From the NCBI GenBank assembly GCA_029008615.1, contig JAQXJI010000007.1, positions 62,001-126,000 on the forward strand: a stretch of 64,000 nucleotides of DNA, in the 5' to 3' direction. Below the pieces are notes generated by a model. The model did no database searches. It was not told where the DNA came from and saw only the letters and a list, made by a program, of their open reading frames with translations. Position numbers and translations under genes: made by a program. Below, piece by piece: positions 56,549-64,000 of the stretch. Each line of letters begins with the position of its first letter. Position 1 is the stretch's first letter. This stretch comes from Elusimicrobiota bacterium. Its GTDB lineage: Bacteria > Elusimicrobiota > Elusimicrobia > Elusimicrobiales > Elusimicrobiaceae.

Positions 56549-58027
56549 TTAATCAACTTTTAATATCCTTCCGTTTTTGGCGGATTTTATGCCTGCGGGA
56601 TTGGCTTTTACCCAGTCCGTAAAGAGTTCCGTTATAAGTTTTTGGGAATACATCTTTTTATCTTTTATGTTCTTGAACATATAACCCTCGGATCCGCCCT
56701 TGGCGATATGATCGTTTGTGCCGATTGTATAGGTCTTTTGCGGGTCAAGATCTTCCCCGTTGACTTTTACGGAAACTATTTCCGGGCGTTTATGTTTAAA
56801 TCTGTATTTAACTTCCAAACCCGAATATTGGAAAAGGCTTTTATTTTCTTTAAGGCTCCTTAAAACCAGCTTTTTCACAAAATCTCCCTTTACTTTAACT
56901 ACATAAGGCTTGTTGGGGAAAGGGAAAATCTGATAAGCGATTCTGGTTGTTATTTCCCCTTTGTTTAAAGTTTCGCGGACGCCGCCGGTATTTTGCAGGC
57001 CTATATCCGCGCCGGTATATTCCTTGACGAGATCTGCGAAGATATTACCTAAAGGGGAATCTATATATCCTGCGTCCTTGGGGGCATAGTTGTAAATCGT
57101 TTCGGAAGCTTTGCCTATGGGGGTATCCATATATTTTGCGCGGTTGGCTTCCGCAAATTCCCGAATGTAAGGATCTTGAGGATATTTGTCGGCGTCAAGC
57201 TCTATAAATTCCGAATTGGCGGATTTGAACTTGCCGGTTTCGTCGTCAAATTCAAGCGTGATACGGCTGACGTGCGTCAAAGCCGTTCCGCTTTCCACAA
57301 AAAGTACCCCGTCTTTATAGACGTTTTGGCAAACTTTATGCGCGTGTCCTCCCAAAACGACGTTTATTCCCTCAAGGCCTTTTATAAGGGAAAGGTTGCT
57401 GGGCGCGTCGGTGTGCTTATCGTCTTTTAAAGAGGAATGGGTCAATAAGATTATGGCGTCCGGATTTTGCAGGCGCGCTTGATATAAAGCTTTTTTGAGG
57501 GCTTTTTTGTCCCCGGATATCCTTATACCGTCGGCTTTGGTAGAAAATTCTTTCGCCAAGCCGATTACCGCTATTTTTTTGCCGTTTACCATATAAGTTT
57601 TGAAAGGCTTTACGTTTTTAACCAAACCGCCTTCTACGGTGTCGTGCATATTGGCGGCAAGAATATCAAAGTTTACGGAGTCCATATTTTTAAGCAGATT
57701 TGCTTTGCCGAAATCGTTTTCGTGATTGCCGATAGTAGTGGCCGCATAGCCGAGTTTATTCATAAACTGTACGGAAAGATTACCGTTTGATTGTTTGGCT
57801 TCATAAGTGCCGGAAGAAAAATCCCCGCCGTCAAGCAATAAATACGGCGTTTGCTGTTGCTGTAAAAAGGCTTTAAGGGCTGAAAATCCGCCTATGTTTT
57901 TGCCGTTGATTTTTCTGGGAAAATAAAAACCGTGAGTATCGGAAGTGTGAAATATGTTTACTGTCGCTGCGGCGGCAAAACCGGATAAAAACAAAGCGCA
58001 AAGCAGGATAAAAAATCGTCTTGACAT
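56549..58027 (-). CDS. 5'-nucleotidase / 2',3'-cyclic phosphodiesterase family protein, exported
   Basis: 492 residues from the ATG at 58027, which has GGGAGG five bases upstream; the track start is a TTG in that ribosome site. Signal peptide MSRRFFILLCALFLSGFAAAA. The dimetal site is intact: FHTSDTHG, LDGGDFSSG, GNHENDFG, LLTHSSL and LGGHAHK. The C-terminal domain has GLQNTGGVRETLNKGEIT and PFPNKPYVVKVKG. It hydrolyses periplasmic nucleotides, allowing nucleoside and phosphate uptake. It and the following paralogue arose by duplication. Confidence 0.92.
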   Translation of the reverse strand: MSRRFFILLCALFLSGFAAAATVNIFHTSDTHGFYFPRKINGKNIGGFSALKAFLQQQQTPYLLLDGGDFSSGTYEAKQSNGNLSVQFMNKLGYAATTIGNHENDFGKANLLKNMDSVNFDILAANMHDTVEGGLVKNVKPFKTYMVNGKKIAVIGLAKEFSTKADGIRISGDKKALKKALYQARLQNPDAIILLTHSSLKDDKHTDAPSNLSLIKGLEGINVVLGGHAHKVCQNVYKDGVLFVESGTALTHVSRITLEFDDETGKFKSANSEFIELDADKYPQDPYIREFAEANRAKYMDTPIGKASETIYNYAPKDAGYIDSPLGNIFADLVKEYTGADIGLQNTGGVRETLNKGEITTRIAYQIFPFPNKPYVVKVKGDFVKKLVLRSLKENKSLFQYSGLEVKYRFKHKRPEIVSVKVNGEDLDPQKTYTIGTNDHIAKGGSEGYMFKNIKDKKMYSQKLITELFTDWVKANPAGIKSAKNGRILKVD

Positions 58028-58142
58028 TAAGCCTCCCAACCAAAGGCCGCGCCGGGCGGCGCGCCGATAATGATATATATTAAAATATTAACAAAATAAG
58101 ATATAATATGCAAAAGCCGCGGGAACTTGCTTTTATGCGGAT

Positions 58143-58198
58143 TTGACAGCAAAGCCGGCGGTTTCATATAATATATAAGTCCCTTAAAAAGGGCTTAT
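58143..58198 (+). promoter_or_regulatory. infC promoter and leader hairpin
   Basis: TTGACA (58143-58148), 18 bases, TATAAT (58167-58172): the best promoter in the window. The expected RNA start is near 58179. The 5' leader then forms AAG-CCCTT / AAGGG-CTT (58177-58196, one bulged T) before TTATTTATTTCAG and the ribosome site. It may regulate IF3/L35/L20 synthesis. Left of it, 58028-58142 is the 5' region of the minus-strand nucleotidase, GC-rich then AT-rich, without another recognised element. Confidence 0.65.
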
Positions 58199-58218
58199 TT
58201 ATTTCAGTTAGGAAATAG

Positions 58219-58752
58219 ATGAAAATACCTAATAACAGAAGCAGTAAGGATCTTTTAAGAAAGAACGAACATATCCGCGCCGCCGAAGTCAGATTGATAG
58301 ACTCAGACGGAACAATGCTGGGCATAGTGAACATACGCGAAGCCTTGGCAAAAGCGAAAGAAAAAGAGCTTGACTTGGTGGAGATTTCTCCCACAGCGCA
58401 GCCTCCTGTTTGTAAAATATTGGAATACTCCAAATACATTTATGAGCAGGGTAAAAAGAATAAAGACGCTAAAAAGAAGCAAAAAGCAGTTTCTTTAAAA
58501 GAAATAAGGCTTAAATCCAGAATAGCGTCCCACGACTTAGAGGTTAAAGTTAAGCAAATTGAAGGATTTCTTAAGAAGAAAGATATGGTAAGAGTGTCCG
58601 TCGTGTTCTACGGACGCGAAAACCAACATAAAGATATCGGCTTCGCTATGCTTAATGATATGAAAACCAAATTAGCGGAGATCGGCGATATTGATGGCAA
58701 TATACAGACGCAAGGCAACAGAGTAACAGTTACCTTCGTCCCGAAAGCATAA
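58219..58752 (+). CDS. infC: Translation initiation factor IF-3
   Basis: 177 residues. N domain NEHIRAAEVRLIDSDGTMLGIVNIREALAKAKEKELDLVEISPTAQPPVCKI, a Lys-rich linker with KKKQKAVSLKEIRL, and the C domain ending GNIQTQGNRVTVTFVPK. It binds the 30S subunit and proofreads initiator tRNA and start codons. It begins with ATG, not the rare ATT or ATA found in many infC genes, so the classic start-codon autoregulation is absent. TTAGGAA precedes the start. Confidence 0.97.
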   Translation: MKIPNNRSSKDLLRKNEHIRAAEVRLIDSDGTMLGIVNIREALAKAKEKELDLVEISPTAQPPVCKILEYSKYIYEQGKKNKDAKKKQKAVSLKEIRLKSRIASHDLEVKVKQIEGFLKKKDMVRVSVVFYGRENQHKDIGFAMLNDMKTKLAEIGDIDGNIQTQGNRVTVTFVPKA

Positions 58753-58777
58753 AATAAAGAGGTAAGGATAAGTTAAT

Positions 58778-58981
58778 ATGCCAAAACTTAAAAATCATAC
58801 CGGAGCCAAAAAAAGATTCAGAGTAACGGCAACCGGTAAATACAAAAACAGAAAGGCCGGCAGGAGGCACTTACTCGCCCCTGAAAAGGCAAGCATTAAA
58901 AGAGAAAGAAGAGAAAGCGCTATTATCGCGCCGAACTCTGCGGAAGGCAAGTTCTTAAAGAAATACCTTCCTATGAAATAA
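58778..58981 (+). CDS. rpmI: 50S ribosomal protein L35
   Basis: 67 residues, standard. [21 protein letters not shown] followed by [20 protein letters not shown] is diagnostic. It lies between infC and rplT in the universal order, with AGAGGTAAGGA upstream of the ATG. Confidence 0.97.
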   Translation: MPKLKNHTGAKKRFRVTATGKYKNRKAGRRHLLAPEKASIKRERRESAIIAPNSAEGKFLKKYLPMK

Positions 58982-58996
58982 GGTTGGAGTGGCAAA

Positions 58997-59353
58997 ATGA
59001 GAATAAAATTTAGCGTCGCAAGACATGCAAGAAAGAAAAAAGTTCTTAACAGAGCAAGCGGTTACTACGGTGATAAATCCCGCCGCTTGAGAATGGCCAC
59101 CCAGCAGGTGGATAAGTCCCTGGTACACGCTTACACGGACAGAAAAGACAAAAAAGGCAATTACCGCTCACTCTGGATTACCAGAATCAACGCCGCGGTA
59201 CGCGAAGAAGGTATGAACTATTCAACCTTTATCAGCGGCCTTAGCAAAGCCAATATCACGCTTAACAGGAAGATGCTTTCCGAAATGGCGATTAAAGACC
59301 CGGTTTCTTTTAAACAACTGGTCGATATTGCAAAAACTTCCGTCGCGAAGTAA
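58997..59353 (+). CDS. rplT: 50S ribosomal protein L20
   Basis: 118 residues. RHARKKKVLNRASGYYGDKSRRLRMATQQVDKSLVHAYTDRKDKKG and LWITRINAAVREEGMNYSTFI are typical. It nucleates 23S rRNA assembly, and in several bacteria L20 also represses its own infC-rpmI-rplT operon through the leader. GGAGTGG precedes the ATG. A terminator follows. Confidence 0.97.
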   Translation: MRIKFSVARHARKKKVLNRASGYYGDKSRRLRMATQQVDKSLVHAYTDRKDKKGNYRSLWITRINAAVREEGMNYSTFISGLSKANITLNRKMLSEMAIKDPVSFKQLVDIAKTSVAK

Positions 59354-59367
59354 GCTTTTGCGGTTTC

Positions 59368-59398
59368 AGCCCCGATGGTTTAGGCCGTCGGGGCTTTT
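59368..59398 (+). terminator. Terminator of infC-rpmI-rplT
   Basis: AGCCCCGA ... TCGGGGCT hairpin followed by TTTTTATT, 15 bases after rplT. Confidence 0.85.
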
Positions 59399-59462
59399 TT
59401 ATTGCCGTAAAATTTAAAAGTGTTTTAAACCGTTTCTGCTTTCCCGTTACAGCTGGTATAAT

Positions 59463-59471
59463 TGATATAAT
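59463..59471 (+). promoter_or_regulatory. Extended -10 promoter of tatD, leaderless type
   Basis: TGATATAAT, then ATATAT, then ATG: six bases between the -10 and the start codon, no Shine-Dalgarno. Confidence 0.65.
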
Positions 59472-59477
59472 ATATAT

Positions 59478-60281
59478 ATGGAATTTATTGACTCACACGC
59501 ACATTTAAACGACGAAGCTTTTGACTCCGACCGCAAAGAAGTCATAGATCAGTGCTTTGCCGCCGGCGTAAAACGTATGGCGGAAATCGCCTGCGAAGTC
59601 AATGAATGGGCCCCCGCCTTAAAATTAAGTGCGGAGTATAACGGGGCGATTTTCCCCGTATGCGGCGTCCACCCGGATTATGCTTCCACGCTGAACGCGC
59701 AAACCGTTAAAGAATTGGAAGATTATTTGCTTAAGCCGGAAGTAAAAGCCCTCGGCGAAATCGGCCTTGATTATAATGAATATGAAGGCGAGCCTAAGGA
59801 CAGGGAACTGCAAAAACACGCTTTTGACGTTCAGCTTAAACTTGCCGCAAAAGTAAATATGCCGATAGTTTTGCATTGCAGAAAAAGCCGCGAGGCGGAG
59901 GATTTTTCCGCCTATGAGGATATGTTTTCAATCTTGAAAAACAATCTTTACACCGGCGGTATTATGCACTGCTTCAGCGGGCGCGAAAAAGACGCTTTCC
60001 GCGCTTTGGATATGGGCTATAAATTGGGCATAAACGGCATAATAGGCTATAAAAGGAACTACGACTTGCGCCAAACAATTAAAAAAGTCGGCCTTAAATA
60101 TTTGCATTTGGAAACGGACTGCCCTTATCTTCCCCCACAAAGCAAACGCGGACAGAGAAACAACCCTTCTTATATACCCGAAATCGCCCTCACTTTGGCG
60201 GAAGTTACGGGCGAAACACTCGCCAAAACGGCCGATATAACCACTCAAAACACCCTAGAAGTTTATAAACTCAAAATATAA
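59478..60281 (+). CDS. tatD: TatD-family metal-dependent deoxyribonuclease
   Basis: 267 residues. FIDSHAHLND gives the HxH ligands, GEIGLDYNEYE the Glu, IVLHCRKSREAED and MHCFSGR the two further His, and LETDCPYLPP the Asp. TatD proteins act as 3'-5' exonucleases in DNA repair or quality control. It is monocistronic with an unusual promoter placement (-10 six bases before ATG). The following 60282-60350 has nothing evident before the hrcA promoter. Confidence 0.93.
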   Translation: MEFIDSHAHLNDEAFDSDRKEVIDQCFAAGVKRMAEIACEVNEWAPALKLSAEYNGAIFPVCGVHPDYASTLNAQTVKELEDYLLKPEVKALGEIGLDYNEYEGEPKDRELQKHAFDVQLKLAAKVNMPIVLHCRKSREAEDFSAYEDMFSILKNNLYTGGIMHCFSGREKDAFRALDMGYKLGINGIIGYKRNYDLRQTIKKVGLKYLHLETDCPYLPPQSKRGQRNNPSYIPEIALTLAEVTGETLAKTADITTQNTLEVYKLKI

Positions 60282-60350
60282 TATCGTTAAATTTCCCGAC
60301 GTAAAATAAAACTTTGTCCCTGTTTTATTTTTAGCAGACTTAAAAGGGGA

Positions 60351-60407
60351 TTGACAATTTTGATTTTTTTAGCTAGAATATTAGCAGTCGCTTAAGAAGT
60401 TTGCTAA
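60351..60407 (+). promoter_or_regulatory. hrcA promoter with CIRCE-like operator
   Basis: TTGACA, 17 bases, TAGAAT (60351-60379), followed at once by TTAGCAGTC-N9-GTTTGCTAA (60381-60407). This has the CIRCE geometry (consensus TTAGCACTC-N9-GAGTGCTAA) with six outer bases of each arm conserved and the inner bases divergent. HrcA, encoded next, would bind here and repress the operon until heat shock. Confidence 0.8.
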
Positions 60408-60434
60408 AAAATTGCGTTTTAAGGTCGCAAAATA

Positions 60435-61541
60435 ATGAGAATACTTAAACCCGAAATAGCAAAAGAAAGGGAAGAAAAAATATTAAGAATGGTTATCCAG
60501 GAATATGTGGAAACCAGAAAGCCCGTAGGATCGGAGCTTGTTGCTCAAAAAGGATTGCCGGGCGTATCCAGCGCGACGATAAGAAACACAATGAAAAAGC
60601 TTGAAGAAGAAGGCTATTTGTATCAGCCTCACGCTTCGGGCGGCAGAATCCCCACCGATAAAGCTTACCGCTTTTATGTGGACTACTTATCAAAAATACA
60701 AAAAATAGCCGTCAAAGAACGGGAAAGGATAGAAAGCGAGTATAAACAAAGCAGCGCGGAAATCAACAGGGTTATGGCGCAGACTTGCAAAATGCTTTCG
60801 ATGATGTCCCATTCTGCGGGATTCGTGCTTAGAAGCAGCGTACAGGACTTAAGCGTACAACGCCTTGATTTTATGCCCTTGGGGCCATATAATATATTGG
60901 CTATTCTTGTTACGGAAGAGGGGGTAATAAAACATTGGCCGTTTAGAATGAACAGGGCCGTTTCCCCGGCGTGGCTGATGATGTTCAACCATTTTATAAA
61001 CGAACAAATCTCAGGCCTGACGCTTAAAGACGCCCAACAAGTGCTTTGGGAAAACCTGCAAAGAGGCGCGGCGGACGGGGAAGGCTTTACGGAATTGGCC
61101 TGCAACATTTTAAGCGATATGGCTTCCCGCCAACGCAGAGAAGAGCGTTTATATATAGACGGGATGAGCCAGCTTGTGGAAACTATGACCGAAGAAGAAC
61201 ACGGTCAGTTGGGCCAAATGATGCGCGTTATGGAAGAGCGCGACAGACTGGCCGCTCTGCTTAACGAAAAAATGCAGCAGTTGGAAACCGAATCGGCCAA
61301 TAAAATAGACGTCAGTATAGGTTCGGAAAATGAACTGAGCGAACTGAAAGACCTCAGTATAATATCTTCTGCCTGCAAAGTGGGCGGCAAGACCATAGGG
61401 CTTATAGGCATAGTGGGGCCTAAGCATATGGAATACAACAGGATGATGTCCCTTGTAAATTTCATCGGGGAAATGCTGGGAACAACCATAAGAAACTGGC
61501 AGGTCTCCCTGGATTTAAAACAAAGGAGTGAAGATGAATAA
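60435..61541 (+). CDS. hrcA: Heat-inducible transcription repressor HrcA
   Basis: 368 residues. The N-terminal winged helix has EKILRMVIQEYVETRKPVGSELVAQ, SSATIRNTMKKLEEEGYLYQPHASGGRIPTDKAYRFYVDYL, all diagnostic. The GAF-like middle and C-terminus include LSIISSACKVGGKTIGLIGIVGPKHMEYNRMMSLVNFI. It binds CIRCE and is kept active by GroEL. The gene heads hrcA-grpE-dnaK and lies 28 bases after its own operator. Its stop overlaps grpE by eight bases. Confidence 0.97.
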   Translation: MRILKPEIAKEREEKILRMVIQEYVETRKPVGSELVAQKGLPGVSSATIRNTMKKLEEEGYLYQPHASGGRIPTDKAYRFYVDYLSKIQKIAVKERERIESEYKQSSAEINRVMAQTCKMLSMMSHSAGFVLRSSVQDLSVQRLDFMPLGPYNILAILVTEEGVIKHWPFRMNRAVSPAWLMMFNHFINEQISGLTLKDAQQVLWENLQRGAADGEGFTELACNILSDMASRQRREERLYIDGMSQLVETMTEEEHGQLGQMMRVMEERDRLAALLNEKMQQLETESANKIDVSIGSENELSELKDLSIISSACKVGGKTIGLIGIVGPKHMEYNRMMSLVNFIGEMLGTTIRNWQVSLDLKQRSEDE

Positions 61542-62115
61542 GAAGAAACACTCAAAGCCGCAGGGGGAAGAGGAAATCCTTGAGGAGAATGAGCCTAAAC
61601 GGCAAACCCAAGAGGAGCAAACCGCGGCGGAAGACGCTAAAGAGGCTTCACCCGAAGAGGAAACCTCCAAAGCGGATAAATATTTTGAACAGCTTGTAAG
61701 GCTTCAGGCCGATTTTGAAAACTACCGCAAAAGAACCGAAAAGGAAAAACCGCAGCTTATAAGTTACGGCAAGTTTGAAACCTTAAGAAAACTTTTGCCG
61801 CTGTATGATACGCTTCTTAAGGCCGAGGCCGAAAGTTCCAAGCCGGAAGCCAATATGCAGCATATAAAACAAGGCCTTAAAATGATTTTTGAACAGTTTG
61901 ACAAACTGTTTAAGGCCGAAGGCGTCAAGATTATAAGCGCGAAAGGCAAACCTTATGACCCTATGACGCAGGAAGTCGTAACCACTATACCTTGCCCGCC
62001 GGAACAGGACGGCATAGTTCTTGAAGAACTTGCTGCGGGGGTGGAAATTGAAGGCAAAACTGTCCGCCCGGCGCAGGTAATAGTAGGCAAAAGCAGTGAA
62101 GAAGCAGCTAAATAA
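61534..62115 (+). CDS. grpE: Nucleotide exchange factor GrpE (start moved to internal ATG)
   Basis: 193 residues from ATG at 61534, which has AAGGAG five bases upstream; the track GTG start lies in that site. An acidic disordered N-terminus (EEEILEENEPKRQ) precedes the long helix QLVRLQADFENYRKRTEKEK and the helical bundle LLPLYDTLLKAEAES. The beta-wing region has GKPYDPMTQEVVTTIPCP and GKTVRPAQVIVGK. It releases ADP from DnaK. Translationally coupled to hrcA and 27 bases before dnaK. Confidence 0.96.
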   Translation: MNKKKHSKPQGEEEILEENEPKRQTQEEQTAAEDAKEASPEEETSKADKYFEQLVRLQADFENYRKRTEKEKPQLISYGKFETLRKLLPLYDTLLKAEAESSKPEANMQHIKQGLKMIFEQFDKLFKAEGVKIISAKGKPYDPMTQEVVTTIPCPPEQDGIVLEELAAGVEIEGKTVRPAQVIVGKSSEEAAK

Positions 62116-62142
62116 AGTGATTTTATAAGGAGAAAGAATAAT

Positions 62143-64000
62143 ATGTCTAAAATTATAGGTATTGATTTAGGAACCTCAAATACGGCGGCCGCAGTAATGG
62201 AAGGCGGCAGGCCGACGATTATCCCTTCCGCCGAAGGCAGCTCCATTGGCGGCAAGGCGTTTCCCTCCTATGTGGCTTTTACGAAAGACGGCCAGCGCCT
62301 TGTAGGCGAACCGGCCAGAAGGCAGGCCGTATCCAACCCGGAAGGTACGGCAACGGCTTTTAAAAGAAGAATGGGTGAAAGCTATAAATTTAATTTGAGA
62401 GGCAATGAATTTACTCCTCAACAGCTTTCCGCTTTCATTTTGCAGAAAGTTAAAAAAGACGCCGAAGCCTTTTTGGGCCAGCCTGTGGAAAAGGCCGTAA
62501 TTACCGTCCCCGCTTATTTTAACGACAACCAACGCCAAGCGACGAAAGACGCCGGCAAAATCGCCGGGCTTGAAGTGGTAAGACTTTTAAACGAGCCTAC
62601 GGCTGCGGCTTTGGCTTACGGTATCGATAAAACCGGCAAAGAGCAGAAAATCTTGGTATTTGACCTCGGCGGCGGTACATTGGATGTTACTATTATGGAA
62701 ATGGGTAAAGAAGGTACTTTTGACGTCCTTTCCACTTCCGGCGATACGAAACTCGGCGGTACCGATATGGATAATGCCGTAATCGATTGGATAATCGACG
62801 AGTTTAAGAAAACTTCCGGCATTGACCTTAGAAACGACAAACAAGCTATGATGCGCCTTAAAGACGCGGCGGAAAAAGCCAAGATCGAGCTTTCCACCAC
62901 TATGGAAACGGATATCAACCTTCCGTTTATAACCTCCGATAATACCGGCGCAAAACATTTGGAACTTAAACTTTCCAGAGCGAAACTTGAAAGCTTGGTA
63001 AGGCCGATAGTTGAACGCTGCGGAGCTTCAATCGACAGAGCCGTAAGCGATTCAAAACTTTCTATGAGCAATATCGATAAAATCATTATGGTGGGCGGCC
63101 CTACCCGTATGCCTATTGTTCAGGAATACGTCGAAAAACACGTCGGCAAGAAAATTGAAAGAGGCATCGATCCTATGGAATGCGTCGCGGACGGCGCGGC
63201 AATCCAGGCGGGCGTACTTACAGGCGACGTAAAAGATATTTTGCTCTTGGACGTTACCCCGCTTTCCTTAGGTCTTGAAACTTTGGGCGGTGTATTCACG
63301 AAGCTTATTGAAAGAAATACGACTATCCCGGTTCGCAAGACGCAGGTGTTTTCCACCGCGGCGGACAATCAGCCCGCGGTAACGGTCAACGTATTGCAAG
63401 GCGAACGCCCTATGGCCAAAGACAATGTTCCTTTGGGCAAATTCGACTTGGACGGCATTCCGCCAGCTCCCAGAGGAGTACCTCAAATCGAAGTTACATT
63501 TGATATCGACGCAAACGGTATTTTAAAAGTTTCCGCCAAAGACTTGGGCACCAACAAAGAACAGCACATCACGATTACCGCGCCCAACAAACTCAGCGAA
63601 GCGGAAGTGGAAAACTTCGTAAAACAGGCCGAGAAATTCGCCGAGGAAGATAAGAAAACCAAGGAAAGAATCGAAGCCAAAAACGAGGCCGACGGCGTGC
63701 TTTACCAGACCGAAAAAGCCTTGAAAGACTACGGCGACAAAATCCCGCAGGAAGACAGGCTTAAAGTAGATCAGGCTTTAAGCGAACTTAAAGAGGCCAT
63801 TAAATCCGAAGATACCGAAAGGATTAAAAAGGCCAAAGACGAAGCCTTGGCCGCCAGCCAAAAACTTGGGGAAGTAATCTATAAAGAATCCCAAGCTAAA
63901 GCTCAGGCCGCGCAGGGCGCGCAAGCCGGGGCTCAGGGCCAGGCGCAGGAAGCACCTCAGGGCGAAGCCAAGAAAGACGACGTCGTAGAAGCTGAAGTCG
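62143..64000 (+). CDS. dnaK: Chaperone DnaK (3' end cut by window edge)
   Basis: 619 codons present, open at the window end; only the last few residues are missing (DDVVEAEV is near the usual DDVVDAEFEE). The ATPase has [14 protein letters not shown] (usual GTTNS), [13 protein letters not shown] and [11 protein letters not shown]; the substrate domain has [16 protein letters not shown]. The tail is Gln/Ala-rich. The ~24-residue insert in the ATPase quadrant typical of Proteobacteria is lacking ([23 protein letters not shown] is the short form). AAGGAGAAAG precedes the ATG. Absent from the ORF track since no stop lies in the window. Confidence 0.97.
   Translation, partial: MSKIIGIDLGTSNTAAAVMEGGRPTIIPSAEGSSIGGKAFPSYVAFTKDGQRLVGEPARRQAVSNPEGTATAFKRRMGESYKFNLRGNEFTPQQLSAFILQKVKKDAEAFLGQPVEKAVITVPAYFNDNQRQATKDAGKIAGLEVVRLLNEPTAAALAYGIDKTGKEQKILVFDLGGGTLDVTIMEMGKEGTFDVLSTSGDTKLGGTDMDNAVIDWIIDEFKKTSGIDLRNDKQAMMRLKDAAEKAKIELSTTMETDINLPFITSDNTGAKHLELKLSRAKLESLVRPIVERCGASIDRAVSDSKLSMSNIDKIIMVGGPTRMPIVQEYVEKHVGKKIERGIDPMECVADGAAIQAGVLTGDVKDILLLDVTPLSLGLETLGGVFTKLIERNTTIPVRKTQVFSTAADNQPAVTVNVLQGERPMAKDNVPLGKFDLDGIPPAPRGVPQIEVTFDIDANGILKVSAKDLGTNKEQHITITAPNKLSEAEVENFVKQAEKFAEEDKKTKERIEAKNEADGVLYQTEKALKDYGDKIPQEDRLKVDQALSELKEAIKSEDTERIKKAKDEALAASQKLGEVIYKESQAKAQAAQGAQAGAQGQAQEAPQGEAKKDDVVEAEV

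Noticed and set aside
58040-58075. GC-rich CGGCGCGCC-type repeats upstream of the nucleotidase gene as a terminator or riboswitch
   Set aside because: The repeats are mostly direct, not a stable inverted pair, and no T run or known aptamer feature follows.
60331-60345. TTAGCAGACTT as a second CIRCE half-site upstream of the hrcA promoter
   Set aside because: It matches one arm only; no partner arm occurs at the N9 spacing, and it lies upstream of the -35.

Overview
The window is a contiguous, gene-dense chromosomal segment around the replication-initiation locus (dnaA, dnaN, a DciA/DUF721 gene, gyrB, gyrA) of an AT-leaning, diderm, strictly anaerobic or microaerophilic bacterium. Diderm traits seen are an apolipoprotein N-acyltransferase, a KdsC-type phosphatase, an outer-membrane beta-barrel protein and lipoboxes. 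Anaerobe traits are rubrerythrin, superoxide reductase, flavodiiron protein, rubredoxin and a NifU/NifS pair. This combination is what I would expect from an Elusimicrobiota (Elusimicrobium-like, gut) lineage; that assignment is an inference and was not tested against a database. I saw no tRNA, rRNA, CRISPR array, insertion sequence or prophage.

Layout: 1-1.2 kb, end of an M3 oligopeptidase. 1.3-4.7 kb (minus), a six-gene oxygen/NO/peroxide defence operon (rbr, tpx, dfx, fprA, flavin reductase, rubredoxin) with a promoter overlapped by a palindrome. 4.8-12.8 kb (plus), dnaA, a candidate origin, dnaN, dciA, gyrB, gyrA. 12.9-14.3 kb (minus), solitary trpB preceded by an unannotated 21-residue leader peptide with tandem Trp codons and attenuator-like hairpins. 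14.4-20.7 kb (plus), nusB, ligA, glmU, prs, rplY, pth. 20.8-25.1 kb (minus), DegT aminotransferase, MgtC-like and DUF1646-like membrane proteins, an outer-membrane protein, KdsC. 25.2-29.3 kb (plus), a CsgG-like lipoprotein, a small membrane protein, serS, a TPR protein and an exported protein. 29.5-33.4 kb (minus), a small basic tandem-repeat protein and dnaE. 33.4-35.4 kb (plus), Nudix hydrolase, an atypical FolD, a lipoprotein. 35.5-37.1 kb (minus), nfu, PHP phosphoesterase, GDPD. 37.3-48 kb (plus), SH3b protein, CcmI-like protein, nifU, nifS, secA, lnt, prfB, hemW, CofE-like. 48-58 kb, coaD, dgt, then minus-strand mutL, mutS, dus and two tandem 5'-nucleotidase-family proteins, one of them without its metal ligands. 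58.2-64 kb (plus), infC-rpmI-rplT, tatD, and the heat-shock operon hrcA-grpE-dnaK, running off the window.

The most notable items are the trp-type transcription attenuator in front of a lone trpB; a 9-mer (CAATTAACA) present three times, twice directly abutting DnaA-box-like sequences, in the dnaA-dnaN gap; a recurring promoter design in which a -10 hexamer (usually extended) lies only 6-7 bases before an ATG with no Shine-Dalgarno, which implies leaderless mRNAs; a probable pseudoenzyme nucleotidase beside its intact paralogue; a FolD homologue lacking the catalytic Lys and Gln; and a small duplicated basic protein of unknown function. Several track starts were moved to internal ATG or GTG codons on ribosome-binding-site or promoter grounds.
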